Below are positions 53,651 through 61,800 of a DNA stretch of 64,000 nucleotides, in pieces. A program made the position numbers and the translations under genes. Each line of letters starts with the position of its first letter. Within the stretch, counting starts at the first letter, position 1. This stretch comes from DATFFO01 sp963772815 (GTDB lineage: Bacteria; Actinomycetota; Acidimicrobiia; Spongiisociales; ZC4RG35), in contig CAVYYV010000005.1 of the NCBI GenBank assembly GCA_963772815.1, positions 1 to 64,000 on the forward strand. Direction: 5' to 3'. Below the pieces are notes generated by a model that was given only the letters and a program-made list of their open reading frames with translations, was not told the origin of the DNA and made no database searches.

Positions 53651-54652
53651 CAGGTCGGCCACGTCCGTCACCTGATCGGCGGGCGGAGGATCGATGGTCA
53701 CCTGCTTACCGAAGTCGTAGAAGTCGAAGGTCATGGTCAGCGAGTCGAACTGCTCGTCAGGAGAGGTAGCTACCGAGCCGCCGTCCATCTCGATCGACAT
53801 GCGATGGGCCAACCCGTCATCGTCCACCCACACGTCGAGGGGGAAGGAGCCCGTAGGCAGAGGACCCTGGCCCTCCAGAGCCGACAGCTCCTCGGCCGAG
53901 AGTTGGTCGCGCCAGTCCTGGTCCACGATCACCCGGTAGTGATGGGTGCTGAACCCGTGCACGTCCTCGACACCCAGATCCTCCACCTGGCCACCCGCCT
54001 TGGACAGGGATTCCAGGAAAGAGGTGGGATCGGAGGGGGTGGCGCCCGTACCCATGTCAGCCGTTACCGAGGACTCGGCATCCGCCGGCATCGCGATCCA
54101 GTCCGTTTCGGCTCCCAGGAAGGCGGTGAAGAACGGAAAGGAGAGATAGACCGTGTCGTCGATCTGGCGAATCTCGAGCTTGCCGAACAGGTCGGCCAGT
54201 TCCGGTGGGGTGTCCTCGCCCATGGCGGCGCCCATGGATGAGAGGTCCATGGTCATCGCCGTGTTGCCGGAAACGGGATCGGTGATCACCGAGAAGCTCA
54301 TCTCGAGGTCCCCCAACCCCTGGGCACTCGCCACTCCGGAGATCTTCATCACCCCTTCGGTCCGTGAGGGGACCGAGCTGGCGCTGGCTTCCATGGCCGC
54401 CTGCACCACGGACAGGTCCCCGCTGCCTGTCGAGGGTGCGGTATCGACCGGGACCGTCGTCGAGATGGTCGAGGTCGTGGTGCTCGATGTGGTCGTGGGG
54501 AGGCTGGTAGCGGGGGTCGAAGTGGCGGTGGTGGTCGAAGAGACGTGGGGGGCAGACGACGCTGTGGTCGTATCGGCCGCACCGGCGCCGCCGCAGGCTC
54601 CAAGGACGAGGGCGACACAGGCCGCGGTGGCCAGACGGGTCTTGTGTTTCAT
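53627..54652 (-). CDS. LppX/LprG-like lipoprotein
   Basis: The ATG at 54652 follows AGGAGCGCC. The 341-residue protein has a signal peptide with lipobox LVLGAC (about residue 20), a Thr/Ser-rich linker (about 27-76), and a domain of alternating beta strands. That domain includes GVMKISGVASAQGLGDLEMS, DTVYLSFPFFTAFL, VEDVHGFSTHHYRVIVD and FPLDVWVDDDGLAHRMSIEM. This is the LolA/LppX-like lipid-binding fold of actinobacterial LppX_LprAFG lipoproteins, which move lipids across the envelope. The family is called by fold pattern. Confidence 0.75.
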   Translation of the reverse strand: MKHKTRLATAACVALVLGACGGAGAADTTTASSAPHVSSTTTATSTPATSLPTTTSSTTTSTISTTVPVDTAPSTGSGDLSVVQAAMEASASSVPSRTEGVMKISGVASAQGLGDLEMSFSVITDPVSGNTAMTMDLSSMGAAMGEDTPPELADLFGKLEIRQIDDTVYLSFPFFTAFLGAETDWIAMPADAESSVTADMGTGATPSDPTSFLESLSKAGGQVEDLGVEDVHGFSTHHYRVIVDQDWRDQLSAEELSALEGQGPLPTGSFPLDVWVDDDGLAHRMSIEMDGGSVATSPDEQFDSLTMTFDFYDFGKQVTIDPPPADQVTDVADLSGPFADF

Positions 54653-54725
54653 GGCGCTCCTGGCGTCATCCGGTTGTGTGCTCAATGCATCGGCCGGGAT
54701 CACGGCCAAGTTGAGCCGCAGTCGA

Positions 54726-55781
54726 TCAGTCTCCCGACTGGGCACGCATCAACGCTTCGGTTGAGTCTGGCCTGACCGCGCCCTCGGTCAGGGATCGGGT
54801 CTGGGTGAGGCGGTATAGCCAGATCAGGGCCGGCACGGCCAGGAGCCCGGCGGCCAGGAATGCCCCCACCATCGACCAGAGCACCGGATCGGAGGCGGCA
54901 AAGTCCCGGATGCTGGCCGTGTCTTCCAGCACCCACGGGTACTGGGCCGCACCCCAGCCCCACAATATGGCCACGGTGGCCAGGGCGGCGGCCGGGCGGG
55001 CCGCCACATAGCGACGTGTCCACAGCAGCCACACCGAGGCCACGCCTCCCAGGCCAGAGGCCACGACCAGGACCAAGCCCCGCGCAGAGGTGAGACCGTC
55101 GAAGAGGGAAGGAGCGTCGGAGGCAAGCACCGCAACGCCGCCCAGCGCCACCACCCCTGCCGCCACCGCCGCCACCAGGCCCCGGATCCGGAAGTATTCG
55201 GCCATCTCTTCCTCGGCGTCCTTGGTCGCCTCGCGCGTGAGCAGAACCGCGGCCAGGTAGGCGCACACCACCACCGCCAGGACACCTCCCAACGCCGAGG
55301 TGGGTGTCAGCCAGGATCCCCAGGCTTCGCCACCAGCATTGCCCAGGGGCACCCGGCCCGAAGCCACGGCCCCGACGACGGCTCCCAGGAAGAAGGGCGT
55401 GATGAGAGACGCCCCGGCAAACCAGGCTCCATACCACCGCTGGCGCCCGACCGTGTCGGCCCACTTGCGAAAGGCAAACCCCGAGCCGCGGAAGATGATC
55501 CCGAAGGCAGCCAGGGTAAGTGGAATCCACAGTGTCGTGGCGATGGACACGAACGCTTCCGGAAACGCCGTCCACAGGTAGACGAGGACGAAGATCAGCC
55601 ATACGTGGTTCGCTTCCCAGACCGGTCCGATGGCCTGTTCGATCATGGCCCGGGGTCGGCGGCCCCGCTCGGCCCCGCCGGCAAGGAGGTCCCATACCCC
55701 TCCCCCGAAGTCGGCACCACCGAAGATCGCGTAGCAGGAGATCCCCAGCCAGATGATGGCGGCGATGGCGTCTGCCAGCAT
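54726..55781 (-). CDS. cydB: Cytochrome bd ubiquinol oxidase subunit II
   Basis: The 351-residue membrane protein has about nine helices. CYAIFGGADFGGGVWDLLAG (conserved Gly-Gly-Ala-Asp-Phe-Gly), AIGPVWEANHVWLIFVLVYL, and FRGSGFAFRKWAD are the family signatures. YPWVLEDTASIRDFAA with Y-P follows near the C-terminus. With CydA it forms the quinol oxidase that reduces O2 to water with high affinity. The ATG at 55781 shares a base with the cydA stop. cydC and cydD are not seen. It ends 73 bases before the lipoprotein gene. Confidence 0.94.
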   Translation of the reverse strand: MLADAIAAIIWLGISCYAIFGGADFGGGVWDLLAGGAERGRRPRAMIEQAIGPVWEANHVWLIFVLVYLWTAFPEAFVSIATTLWIPLTLAAFGIIFRGSGFAFRKWADTVGRQRWYGAWFAGASLITPFFLGAVVGAVASGRVPLGNAGGEAWGSWLTPTSALGGVLAVVVCAYLAAVLLTREATKDAEEEMAEYFRIRGLVAAVAAGVVALGGVAVLASDAPSLFDGLTSARGLVLVVASGLGGVASVWLLWTRRYVAARPAAALATVAILWGWGAAQYPWVLEDTASIRDFAASDPVLWSMVGAFLAAGLLAVPALIWLYRLTQTRSLTEGAVRPDSTEALMRAQSGD

Positions 55782-57148
55782 CAGTCGTTCGCCTTCTGCC
55801 GGGCGGGCGGCGGACCGTAGGGAGTGGCCACCTCGGCCCCGCGGCTGAAGCCGGCCGAGATGCGACGCAATGCAATCAGGGTGGCCCCGGTCAGGACCAG
55901 GTAGACGACCACGATGGCCGACATGCTCCAGATGACACCTTCGGCGGCAGTCACCGCGTCGGCCGTTCTGACCAGCTGCCAGACGATCCAGGGCTGACGG
56001 CCCACCTCGGTCGTGATCCACCCCGATTCGATGGCAATCACCGCCCCCAATCCAGCAACCGACGCCGCCCGCCAGAACCAGACCGACTCGGGCAGGCGCT
56101 TTCGTCGCCACCAGACGATCGCCATCCATAGCGACAGAGCCAGCAGGCCGAACCCGATGCCCACCATGATCTGGAAGGCCGTATGGACGATGTTGACCGG
56201 CGGCAAGTCGTCGGGAGGTACCTGGTCCAGCCCGGGAAGGGCGCCGTCGATACTGCGGGTCCCAAGGATCGACGCCAGACCGGGGATCTCGAGCCCGGCC
56301 ACGATCTCCCCGTCCCTGAGGAAGCCTCCCACCGTGAGCGGGACTCGAGTCCCTCCTTCGGGGATCATTTCCATGGCGGCGAACTTGGCCGGCTGTGCCT
56401 CGATCAGACGCCTGGCCGCTGTATCCCCCATCAGGATCTGGAGCGGGGAGGCGATCGCCGCCACGATGAAGGGGATCAGGAAACCGAGCCGCTGATGACG
56501 ATCGCGCCGGCCCTTGAGCCATCCCCACGCATAGACCCCGGCCACCAGGAACCCGGAAAGCATGTAGGCGGCGAGGAGCATGTGCAGGTACTGCACCACA
56601 GTCGCCGGGTTGAACATGGCACGGATGGGATGAACATTCACCACCTCACCCCCGGCCAGTGAGAATCCGGCCGGGGAATTCATCCACGAGTTGACCGACA
56701 GGATGAAGAAGGCACCCGAGATTCCCGCCGCCACGATCGGGAACAGGGAGAGGAAATGGAATCGGGCGGACAGGCGCTTCCATCCGTACAGATAGATGCC
56801 GATGAAGATGGCCTCGAGGAAGAACGAAATCCCCTCCAGGGTGAATGGGAGGCCGATCACATCCCCGTATGGCCCCATGAGGCCCGGCCACAGCATCCCC
56901 ATTTCGAAGCTGAGGACGGTTCCCGATACTGCCCCGACGGCAAACAGGACGGCCATGGTCTTCGACCAGCGGCGGGCCAGCTCCAGGTAGTGGGCGTCAC
57001 CGGTTCGAAGTCCCCGCCAGTGAGCGATCAGGGTGATGAGGGGAAAGCCGATGCCCAGGGCGGCAAGGATGATGTGGAACCCGAGGCTGAGAGCCATCTG
57101 GTTCCGGGCGGCGAGCAGGTTGAGGTCTGCCAACACCATCACTATCAA
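55781..57148 (-). CDS. cydA: Cytochrome bd ubiquinol oxidase subunit I
   Basis: The 455-residue protein has the heme-ligating His in ALSLGFHIILAALGIGFPL, AVSGTVLSFEMGMLWPGL, and YLHMLLAAYMLSGF with a second ligand. EMIPEGGTRVPL is in the Q loop, and IESGWITTEVGRQPWIVWQL is the signature for the C-terminal helices. The Q loop is short, so this is the CIO/short-loop type without the long insertion of E. coli CydA. The ATG at 57148 has a second possible start at 57139. Confidence 0.94.
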   Translation of the reverse strand: MIVMVLADLNLLAARNQMALSLGFHIILAALGIGFPLITLIAHWRGLRTGDAHYLELARRWSKTMAVLFAVGAVSGTVLSFEMGMLWPGLMGPYGDVIGLPFTLEGISFFLEAIFIGIYLYGWKRLSARFHFLSLFPIVAAGISGAFFILSVNSWMNSPAGFSLAGGEVVNVHPIRAMFNPATVVQYLHMLLAAYMLSGFLVAGVYAWGWLKGRRDRHQRLGFLIPFIVAAIASPLQILMGDTAARRLIEAQPAKFAAMEMIPEGGTRVPLTVGGFLRDGEIVAGLEIPGLASILGTRSIDGALPGLDQVPPDDLPPVNIVHTAFQIMVGIGFGLLALSLWMAIVWWRRKRLPESVWFWRAASVAGLGAVIAIESGWITTEVGRQPWIVWQLVRTADAVTAAEGVIWSMSAIVVVYLVLTGATLIALRRISAGFSRGAEVATPYGPPPARQKAND

Positions 57149-57219
57149 AGAAAGCTAACCGGTCAGCGGCCAGGGTGGGTAATCCCGATCAGCCCCCGAG
57201 CTCGGGCTCGTCCATTCGG

Positions 57220-57396
57220 TTATAGGTGGCAGGCCAGCCAGCGTTCCAGGTCGAGGCTCGGGCTGTCTTCCGTGCGCATTTCGTTGGGCTCACCCCTCTC
57301 GAGGGCGAAGGAAAGCGAGTCGAAGTACTCGACGCAGCAATACCAATGGAGAAGTGACGGTTCGTAGCCTTGAGGCTTGAGATACGCCTCACACAA
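57220..57396 (-). pseudogene. Possible remnant of an unknown gene
   Basis: In the 57149-57496 gap the minus strand has a roughly 58-codon frame. It reads CEAYLKPQGYEPSLLHWYCC, then VEYFDSLSFALERGEPNEMR, and ends LDLERWLACHL with a stop at 57220-57222. It has protein-like composition but no ATG or GTG start (TTG at 57396 only). Probably the 3' end of a truncated gene or a small protein of unknown family. Nothing else is seen in this gap. Confidence 0.3.
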
Positions 57397-57496
57397 AGGT
57401 TCCCGCGCTGCCCTTCAGACTGGAGGTGGTCGCCTAGAGCGCAAATCGCCGGTGATGGGCGGTTGTGGCTAGAGCTGGGCGCTAGGTTCGGAAGGC

Positions 57497-58416
57497 ATGA
57501 TTGATTGGCGTTCACGCCGTGTGGCGGTGGAGTTTGAGTCCGAAGGGGCGACTCTTCGGGGTTTCGTGTATGAGGCAGCGACGGGAGAACCCCCGTTCCC
57601 GCTCGTGGTCATGGCACACGGCACCTCGGCCACAATCCCGATGGTTGCCGACCGATATGCGGAGGCCTTCGCCGAGGATCGGCGTTGCTGTATGACCACC
57701 GCAATCTGGGGATGAGTGATGGTGAGCCTCGTCAGGAGATCAATCCTTGGGTGCAATGCAGGGGCTATCGGGATGCGCTCACGTTTGCCTCCACCCTGGA
57801 TGACCATGACACAAATCGGATCGGTCTGTGGGGTGACTCATACTCCGGAGGCGAGGTGTTTCTCGTTTCGGCATGCGATCAACGGGTGAAGGCGGTGGTT
57901 GCCCAGTGTCCGGTGTTTGGAACAGAAGTCCCGAGCGGGACTCCTTCGGCCGAAACGTTCGAGGCGATCAGAAACACCCTCCTTCTCGACGACGTGTCCG
58001 GCCTGTCCCAGGACGTGACAGGACCGATACCTGTGGTTTCGCCCGGTCAGCTCGAAACACGGTCGCTTCTGGAACCGATTCAGGCGTTCCGTTGGTTTGT
58101 CGACTACGGGGGTCGACACGGAAGCGGGTGGCTGAACCAAGCCACCCGGGTGATCCCCTCCAACACGGCTCCATATTCCCCGTATCTGTGCGCTCCCTTT
58201 GTGAAGGTTCCCTCGTTGATGATGGTCGCTCCCCGAGATGAAATGGTCCACGCCAATCCCGATGTCGCCCGAGCGGCTTTCGACCTGCTGGAACGCGAGA
58301 AGGAGTGGTATGAGATCGACGGTGGCCACTTCGGATTGCTATACCACCCAAGCGACCTATTCGACGAGGCAACCTCCGTACAAGCAGACTTCCTAACCCG
58401 AAGACTGCTCGACTAG
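57497..58416 (+). CDS. Alpha/beta hydrolase (dienelactone hydrolase-like), one frameshift
   Basis: The ATG at 57497 gives MIDWRSRRVAVEFESEGATL, VVMAHGTSATIPMVADRYAE (oxyanion-hole strand). A shift near 57675 is needed to continue LLYDHRNLGMSDGEPRQEIN. The nucleophile lies in GLWGDSYSGGEVFLVSACDQ (Ser), MMVAPRDEMVHANPDVA carries the acid, and DGGHFGLLYHPSDLF the His. Joined length is about 306 residues. GC is slightly lower than neighbours. The stop TAG is embedded in an IS-end-like sequence. An acyl esterase is likely; the substrate is unknown. Confidence 0.8.
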
Positions 58417-58576
58417 GAGTCTGTTGGATAATGCCGTTGCTCGGGTTGGCGGCCAGGGGCGCCCGCCGCAAGGCCGAGGTTTCGTCACTCCTTGTGCCGG
58501 AATGGCGGGGCCGAGAACGCAGCGGGTGGTGATGCATGGTCGTCAAGATGGGTGACATGCATTGATCAACGGGCTC
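58413..58576. other. Degenerate IS-end-like sequence before the intact IS element
   Basis: CTAGGAGTCTGTTGG at 58413-58427 matches 12 of 15 bases of the IS terminal repeat at 58577. It may be the relic of an older related insertion; the hydrolase stop codon TAG lies within it. The intervening bases to 58576 have no coding content that I can support. Confidence 0.35.
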
Positions 58577-58744
58577 CTAGAAGGCTGTTGAACAACTCGG
58601 GTTAGGGGGCCCTGAGTGTTGCTGCGTCACTGGCCATGGGCCTGGTTTCGGGTTCTGTCGGCGTGACGGGTGACGTGATCTGCGATTCCAGCGGTTCTTG
58701 TCGCAGGGTGAGCTAGATGGTTCAGGCGGGATTGCTGGATTGGG

Positions 58745-60271
58745 TCAGCCGGTGAGGGCCCAGGTGGTGCCGTCGTGGTTGAGTCCGAGGTTGACGAGCC
58801 GTCTCAGGTTGATGGCGGCGACGCGGAGGGCGAGTTGGCCTCGGTTGGCTTCGACTCCCCGGTATCGGAGACGCCGGTGGTGTTTGCCGACCAGCCAGGC
58901 GATGGACCGTTCCACCATGGGCCGGAACTGTCGGTAGTCGTCGGTGAACTCGCCGGCTGCCCATGCTCGACGGGCAGCGACCAGCTCGGCGTCGTGTGTC
59001 GAGATATTTAGAACCCGTCCGCCTTTGGCGGTGGTGCATCGGCTTTGGAGGGGACAGCCGAGGCAGTGTTTTCCGAAACTGGCGGAGCCTTTGGCGGCGA
59101 TGTGGACTGTGTGTCCTCCCGGGCAGGTGACGGTGCGGTTGTCGTGGTCGACACAGAAGTCGTCTCGGGTGAGCCCTCCTTCGATTCTGGGACGGGCCAG
59201 CGGGATGGGTTTGATCGCCAGGTCGTGTCCCGCCTCCCGGATCCGGGCTCTTGTTTCTCCCGACCCGTAGGCGGAGTCGGCCAGCACCTGAAGACCCGGT
59301 TCCTCACCTTCCAGCAGCTCCAATCCGGTGGGTCCGTCGCCGGCGTTGGCTGGGGTGAGCTGAGAGGCGGTGACGATCCCTGTTTCAGGTTCGACCGCGA
59401 CATGCGCCTTGTAGCCGTCCCGGTATTGGCTGGTCGACTTGTGCATATGACGGGCCTCAGGGTCGACCGTGGAGATCACCCCGTCCGCGACGGTGCCTTC
59501 GGTGATCCGCCAGGTGCCCTCAGTGTCGCCGGGTTCGACATCCTGGCCAGAAACCAACGCCAACAATCCCACCGCATCAGCCTGATCCTCGGTGAGATCG
59601 ACTCCTTCCAACGCTGTGATCAGGGCCAGAGCATCGTTGACCAGGGCAGACACCAGAGCGGCCTTCGCTTCGGGGTCGTCCCAAGCGCACACCGGCTTGC
59701 CTGAAGTGTCGTAATCATGCGCCGACACCACCACTGCGGCGGCTTCGGGGATGAGACGACGCACCCGGCGGATCTGAGATACCAGTTGGGTGACCGTGTC
59801 CTGGGTGGCCACCGCATCATCCAAAAGCGTCGAATCCAACGCCCTGCGACGTCTCCCCGCCAACACACCCGTCGCCTCCACCACCTCGGTGACCGTCTCA
59901 CGGATCCGATCGGGACGCTCCGATCCGGCCAGCCGCTGCCGCCAATAGGTGAACACCGTGTAATGAGGACCCTCATCGTCGAGAGCCAGCCCACAGGCCA
60001 CCTTCCAACGGATATCACAGCGGAGAGCATCAGCCGCCTCCCGATCCGACAGGCCCTCCAACTCCTTGAGGATCATCGCCGAGGCCATCACATCCACCGG
60101 AATCGAGGGACGTCCCCGACCCGACGGAAACAAGTCCGAGAACATCACATCGGGAAACAGCTCAGCCCGATGGTCGGCCAAAAACGCATAGACCGACCCC
60201 TCCGAGACCAGCTGCCGACACAACGCCGCCGCATCCAACAACATCCGCTCCGGTCGAGAAGAACCCTGCAT
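58745..60271 (-). CDS. IS1182 family transposase
   Basis: The 508-residue protein has an N-terminal DUF772-like domain (FLADHRAELFPDVMFSDLFP, LEGLSDREAADALRCDIRWK). The DDE catalytic core has LDSTLLDDAVATQDTVTQL, YRDGYKAHVAVEPETGIVTA, and VLADSAYGSGETRARIREAG, with a C-terminal E in FRPMVERSIAWLVGKHHRRL. A Cys-rich insert (CPGGHTVHI, CLGCPLQSRC) suggests a zinc knuckle. The gene is intact, so the element may be active. Confidence 0.92.
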   Translation of the reverse strand: MQGSSRPERMLLDAAALCRQLVSEGSVYAFLADHRAELFPDVMFSDLFPSGRGRPSIPVDVMASAMILKELEGLSDREAADALRCDIRWKVACGLALDDEGPHYTVFTYWRQRLAGSERPDRIRETVTEVVEATGVLAGRRRRALDSTLLDDAVATQDTVTQLVSQIRRVRRLIPEAAAVVVSAHDYDTSGKPVCAWDDPEAKAALVSALVNDALALITALEGVDLTEDQADAVGLLALVSGQDVEPGDTEGTWRITEGTVADGVISTVDPEARHMHKSTSQYRDGYKAHVAVEPETGIVTASQLTPANAGDGPTGLELLEGEEPGLQVLADSAYGSGETRARIREAGHDLAIKPIPLARPRIEGGLTRDDFCVDHDNRTVTCPGGHTVHIAAKGSASFGKHCLGCPLQSRCTTAKGGRVLNISTHDAELVAARRAWAAGEFTDDYRQFRPMVERSIAWLVGKHHRRLRYRGVEANRGQLALRVAAINLRRLVNLGLNHDGTTWALTG

Positions 60272-60293
60272 ACGCTACATTCTCCCAAACCAC

Positions 60294-60309
60294 GCTCGCG
60301 ATCGCGAGC
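60294..60309. promoter_or_regulatory. 16-base palindrome upstream of the transposase
   Basis: GCTCGCGATCGCGAGC is self-complementary over 16 bases and starts 22 bases before the transposase start codon. It is inside the IS element and may be a transposase or host-factor binding site. Confidence 0.5.
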
Positions 60310-60431
60310 ACCAAATCAGCGATTAAATCAACAGCCTTCTAGGCGCGCAACATCCAGGGCGAACCTGGTGGAGTCAGATGCACCTCGGCCCCTCTACTCA
60401 AACCTCAGGTTGCTTGGTTGGCGGATGTCCC

Positions 60432-61307
60432 TTATGAGATGTCCCTCAGGACATGGGCCACCGCCTCGATCGTGGAAAGGTGAGGCTGGGCCTTGTCCTG
60501 CCACGCCTCAGCATCCCAGCCCATGTAGCTGACGAAGGCCTCGATCGTCGATGACAGACCGACGGACGCGTAGTTGGCGGCGAGCGCTATCTCGCCAAGC
60601 GGCACCCTTGGTCGCAGGATCGTGTCGTCTGTCGTGTGCTTCCGATAGCCGAGCATCGAACCGAGGAAGTTCCCATGGGTGAATTCCGAAAGGAGTCCAT
60701 AGACCGAGATGGCATCGCGGCGGCTTCTGCCGAGGCAATCGAAGTGATCGCCAATGAGTTGTGCGGCATCTGGTATCCGCCGTTCTCTTTCGCCGGTGAG
60801 CCGCCGAAGTCCGTTTTCCGCGGCGACTCGGCCGATCGTCTCGCGCATCTTGCCGAGGTTCGAGAGATCGTCTCGGTTGCTCTGTAGACGTTCTGCGCGG
60901 CTCCTCTGCGTCACCGAGTAACGAGCGAATGTCAGGGTTCGCTCCAAGCGTTTACGCGGTCCAATCCCGGGCTGAATCAGCCAGAACCCAATGGATGCCA
61001 CTTCAAGGACGACGCGGAGGCAAGACAAGACGGCATACCTGTGGACCACGGCATCACCGCCTTGACCGACCAGTCGAGACGCCGCTTGCAGATGGTCGGA
61101 CGGAATTCCGAGCGTCACCCACACGATGCCGATAGTCAGATCCGTCCCTCCGTCGGATGATCCGAATGAGGTCTTCCGCTCTTGCGCACCCTCTGACCCC
61201 GGTTTCGGAGAGGAGTCACCGACTTGCTCGTTGAACAGACCATCGACATCTTGTCCAAGAGCAAGCAGCCCTTTCGCCAGCTGGGCAGTCAAGACAGACA
61301 CGAGCAA
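60432..61307 (-). CDS. Hypothetical protein of unknown function
   Basis: The 291-residue protein has no recognised family signature. The first 90 residues are low in conserved motifs, then HRYAVLSCLRVVLEVASIGF and WLIQPGIGPRKRLERTLTFA make a helical region seen in uncharacterised actinobacterial proteins. The C-terminal SVYGLLSEFTHGNFLGSMLG with Glu-Phe-Thr-His-Gly resembles HEPN-like or SEF-type helical proteins, but I cannot assign it. It lies between the IS element and a truncated acetyltransferase, an accessory setting. Codon use is less GC-rich than the core genes. Confidence 0.55.
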   Translation of the reverse strand: MLVSVLTAQLAKGLLALGQDVDGLFNEQVGDSSPKPGSEGAQERKTSFGSSDGGTDLTIGIVWVTLGIPSDHLQAASRLVGQGGDAVVHRYAVLSCLRVVLEVASIGFWLIQPGIGPRKRLERTLTFARYSVTQRSRAERLQSNRDDLSNLGKMRETIGRVAAENGLRRLTGERERRIPDAAQLIGDHFDCLGRSRRDAISVYGLLSEFTHGNFLGSMLGYRKHTTDDTILRPRVPLGEIALAANYASVGLSSTIEAFVSYMGWDAEAWQDKAQPHLSTIEAVAHVLRDIS

Positions 61308-61386
61308 CTACGGTACCGTTCGGCGGACCCACAATCGTCAGGTGGCCGAACACCTCAGAGACGCGGTTGATGGATGAGTCCCGTAT

Positions 61387-61710
61387 CTATACATGACCGC
61401 GTGACTCCTCGACGAGATGATAGCCAATCTCGACCATCTCGTGGCCGGCAACCTCTTGGATGGTAAGCCCACAGCCTCCAAGTTGCGCCCCAGCATCGAG
61501 CAGCTCGATGACCCACAGGCCGAGTCCATGATCCCGGTACCTGGCCAGGTTCCAGTCGATCCACGAGCGCTGCTTCGCCTCGCCGTCCATCGCCGGACAG
61601 AACTGACGCGCCTGAGCGTCCTTGAACAACCGCGCAACGAAGTCGAGATCCTCGGAGGTGTACCTACGAACACGAGGTCGATCGGTTGGACCCGGCACGC
61701 CGCCGGTCAT
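61387..61710 (-). pseudogene. Truncated GNAT acetyltransferase
   Basis: The 107-residue protein has the N-terminal half of a GNAT fold: RPRVRRYTSEDLDFVARLFK, DWNLARYRDHGLGLWVIELL, GGCGLTIQEVAG and EMVEIGYHLVEESRGHV. It stops before the acetyl-CoA pyrophosphate loop (R/Q-G-x-G/A) and the C-terminal helices; a full member has about 170 residues. No continuation is recognisable in other frames. It is therefore probably inactive. Confidence 0.65.
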
Positions 61711-61800
61711 GGCATTGCAGGGCTAGAACTCCTGGACCGGGACCCTATGAGGGCACCTCGAAGCTCAAACGTCGCAGGCCCGCCATCAGCGGCGCCACCG

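Larger units (their letters stand above)
58577..60342 (-). mobile_element. IS1182-family insertion sequence
   Basis: The 1766-base element has terminal repeats CTAGAAGGCTGTTGA at 58577-58591 and its complement at 60328-60342. It encloses one intact transposase gene. CTAG, palindromic, is both the first four bases of each repeat and a possible target duplication, so the true ends could be 58581 and 60338. About 165 bases of non-coding sequence lie between the left end and the transposase stop. Confidence 0.85.
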
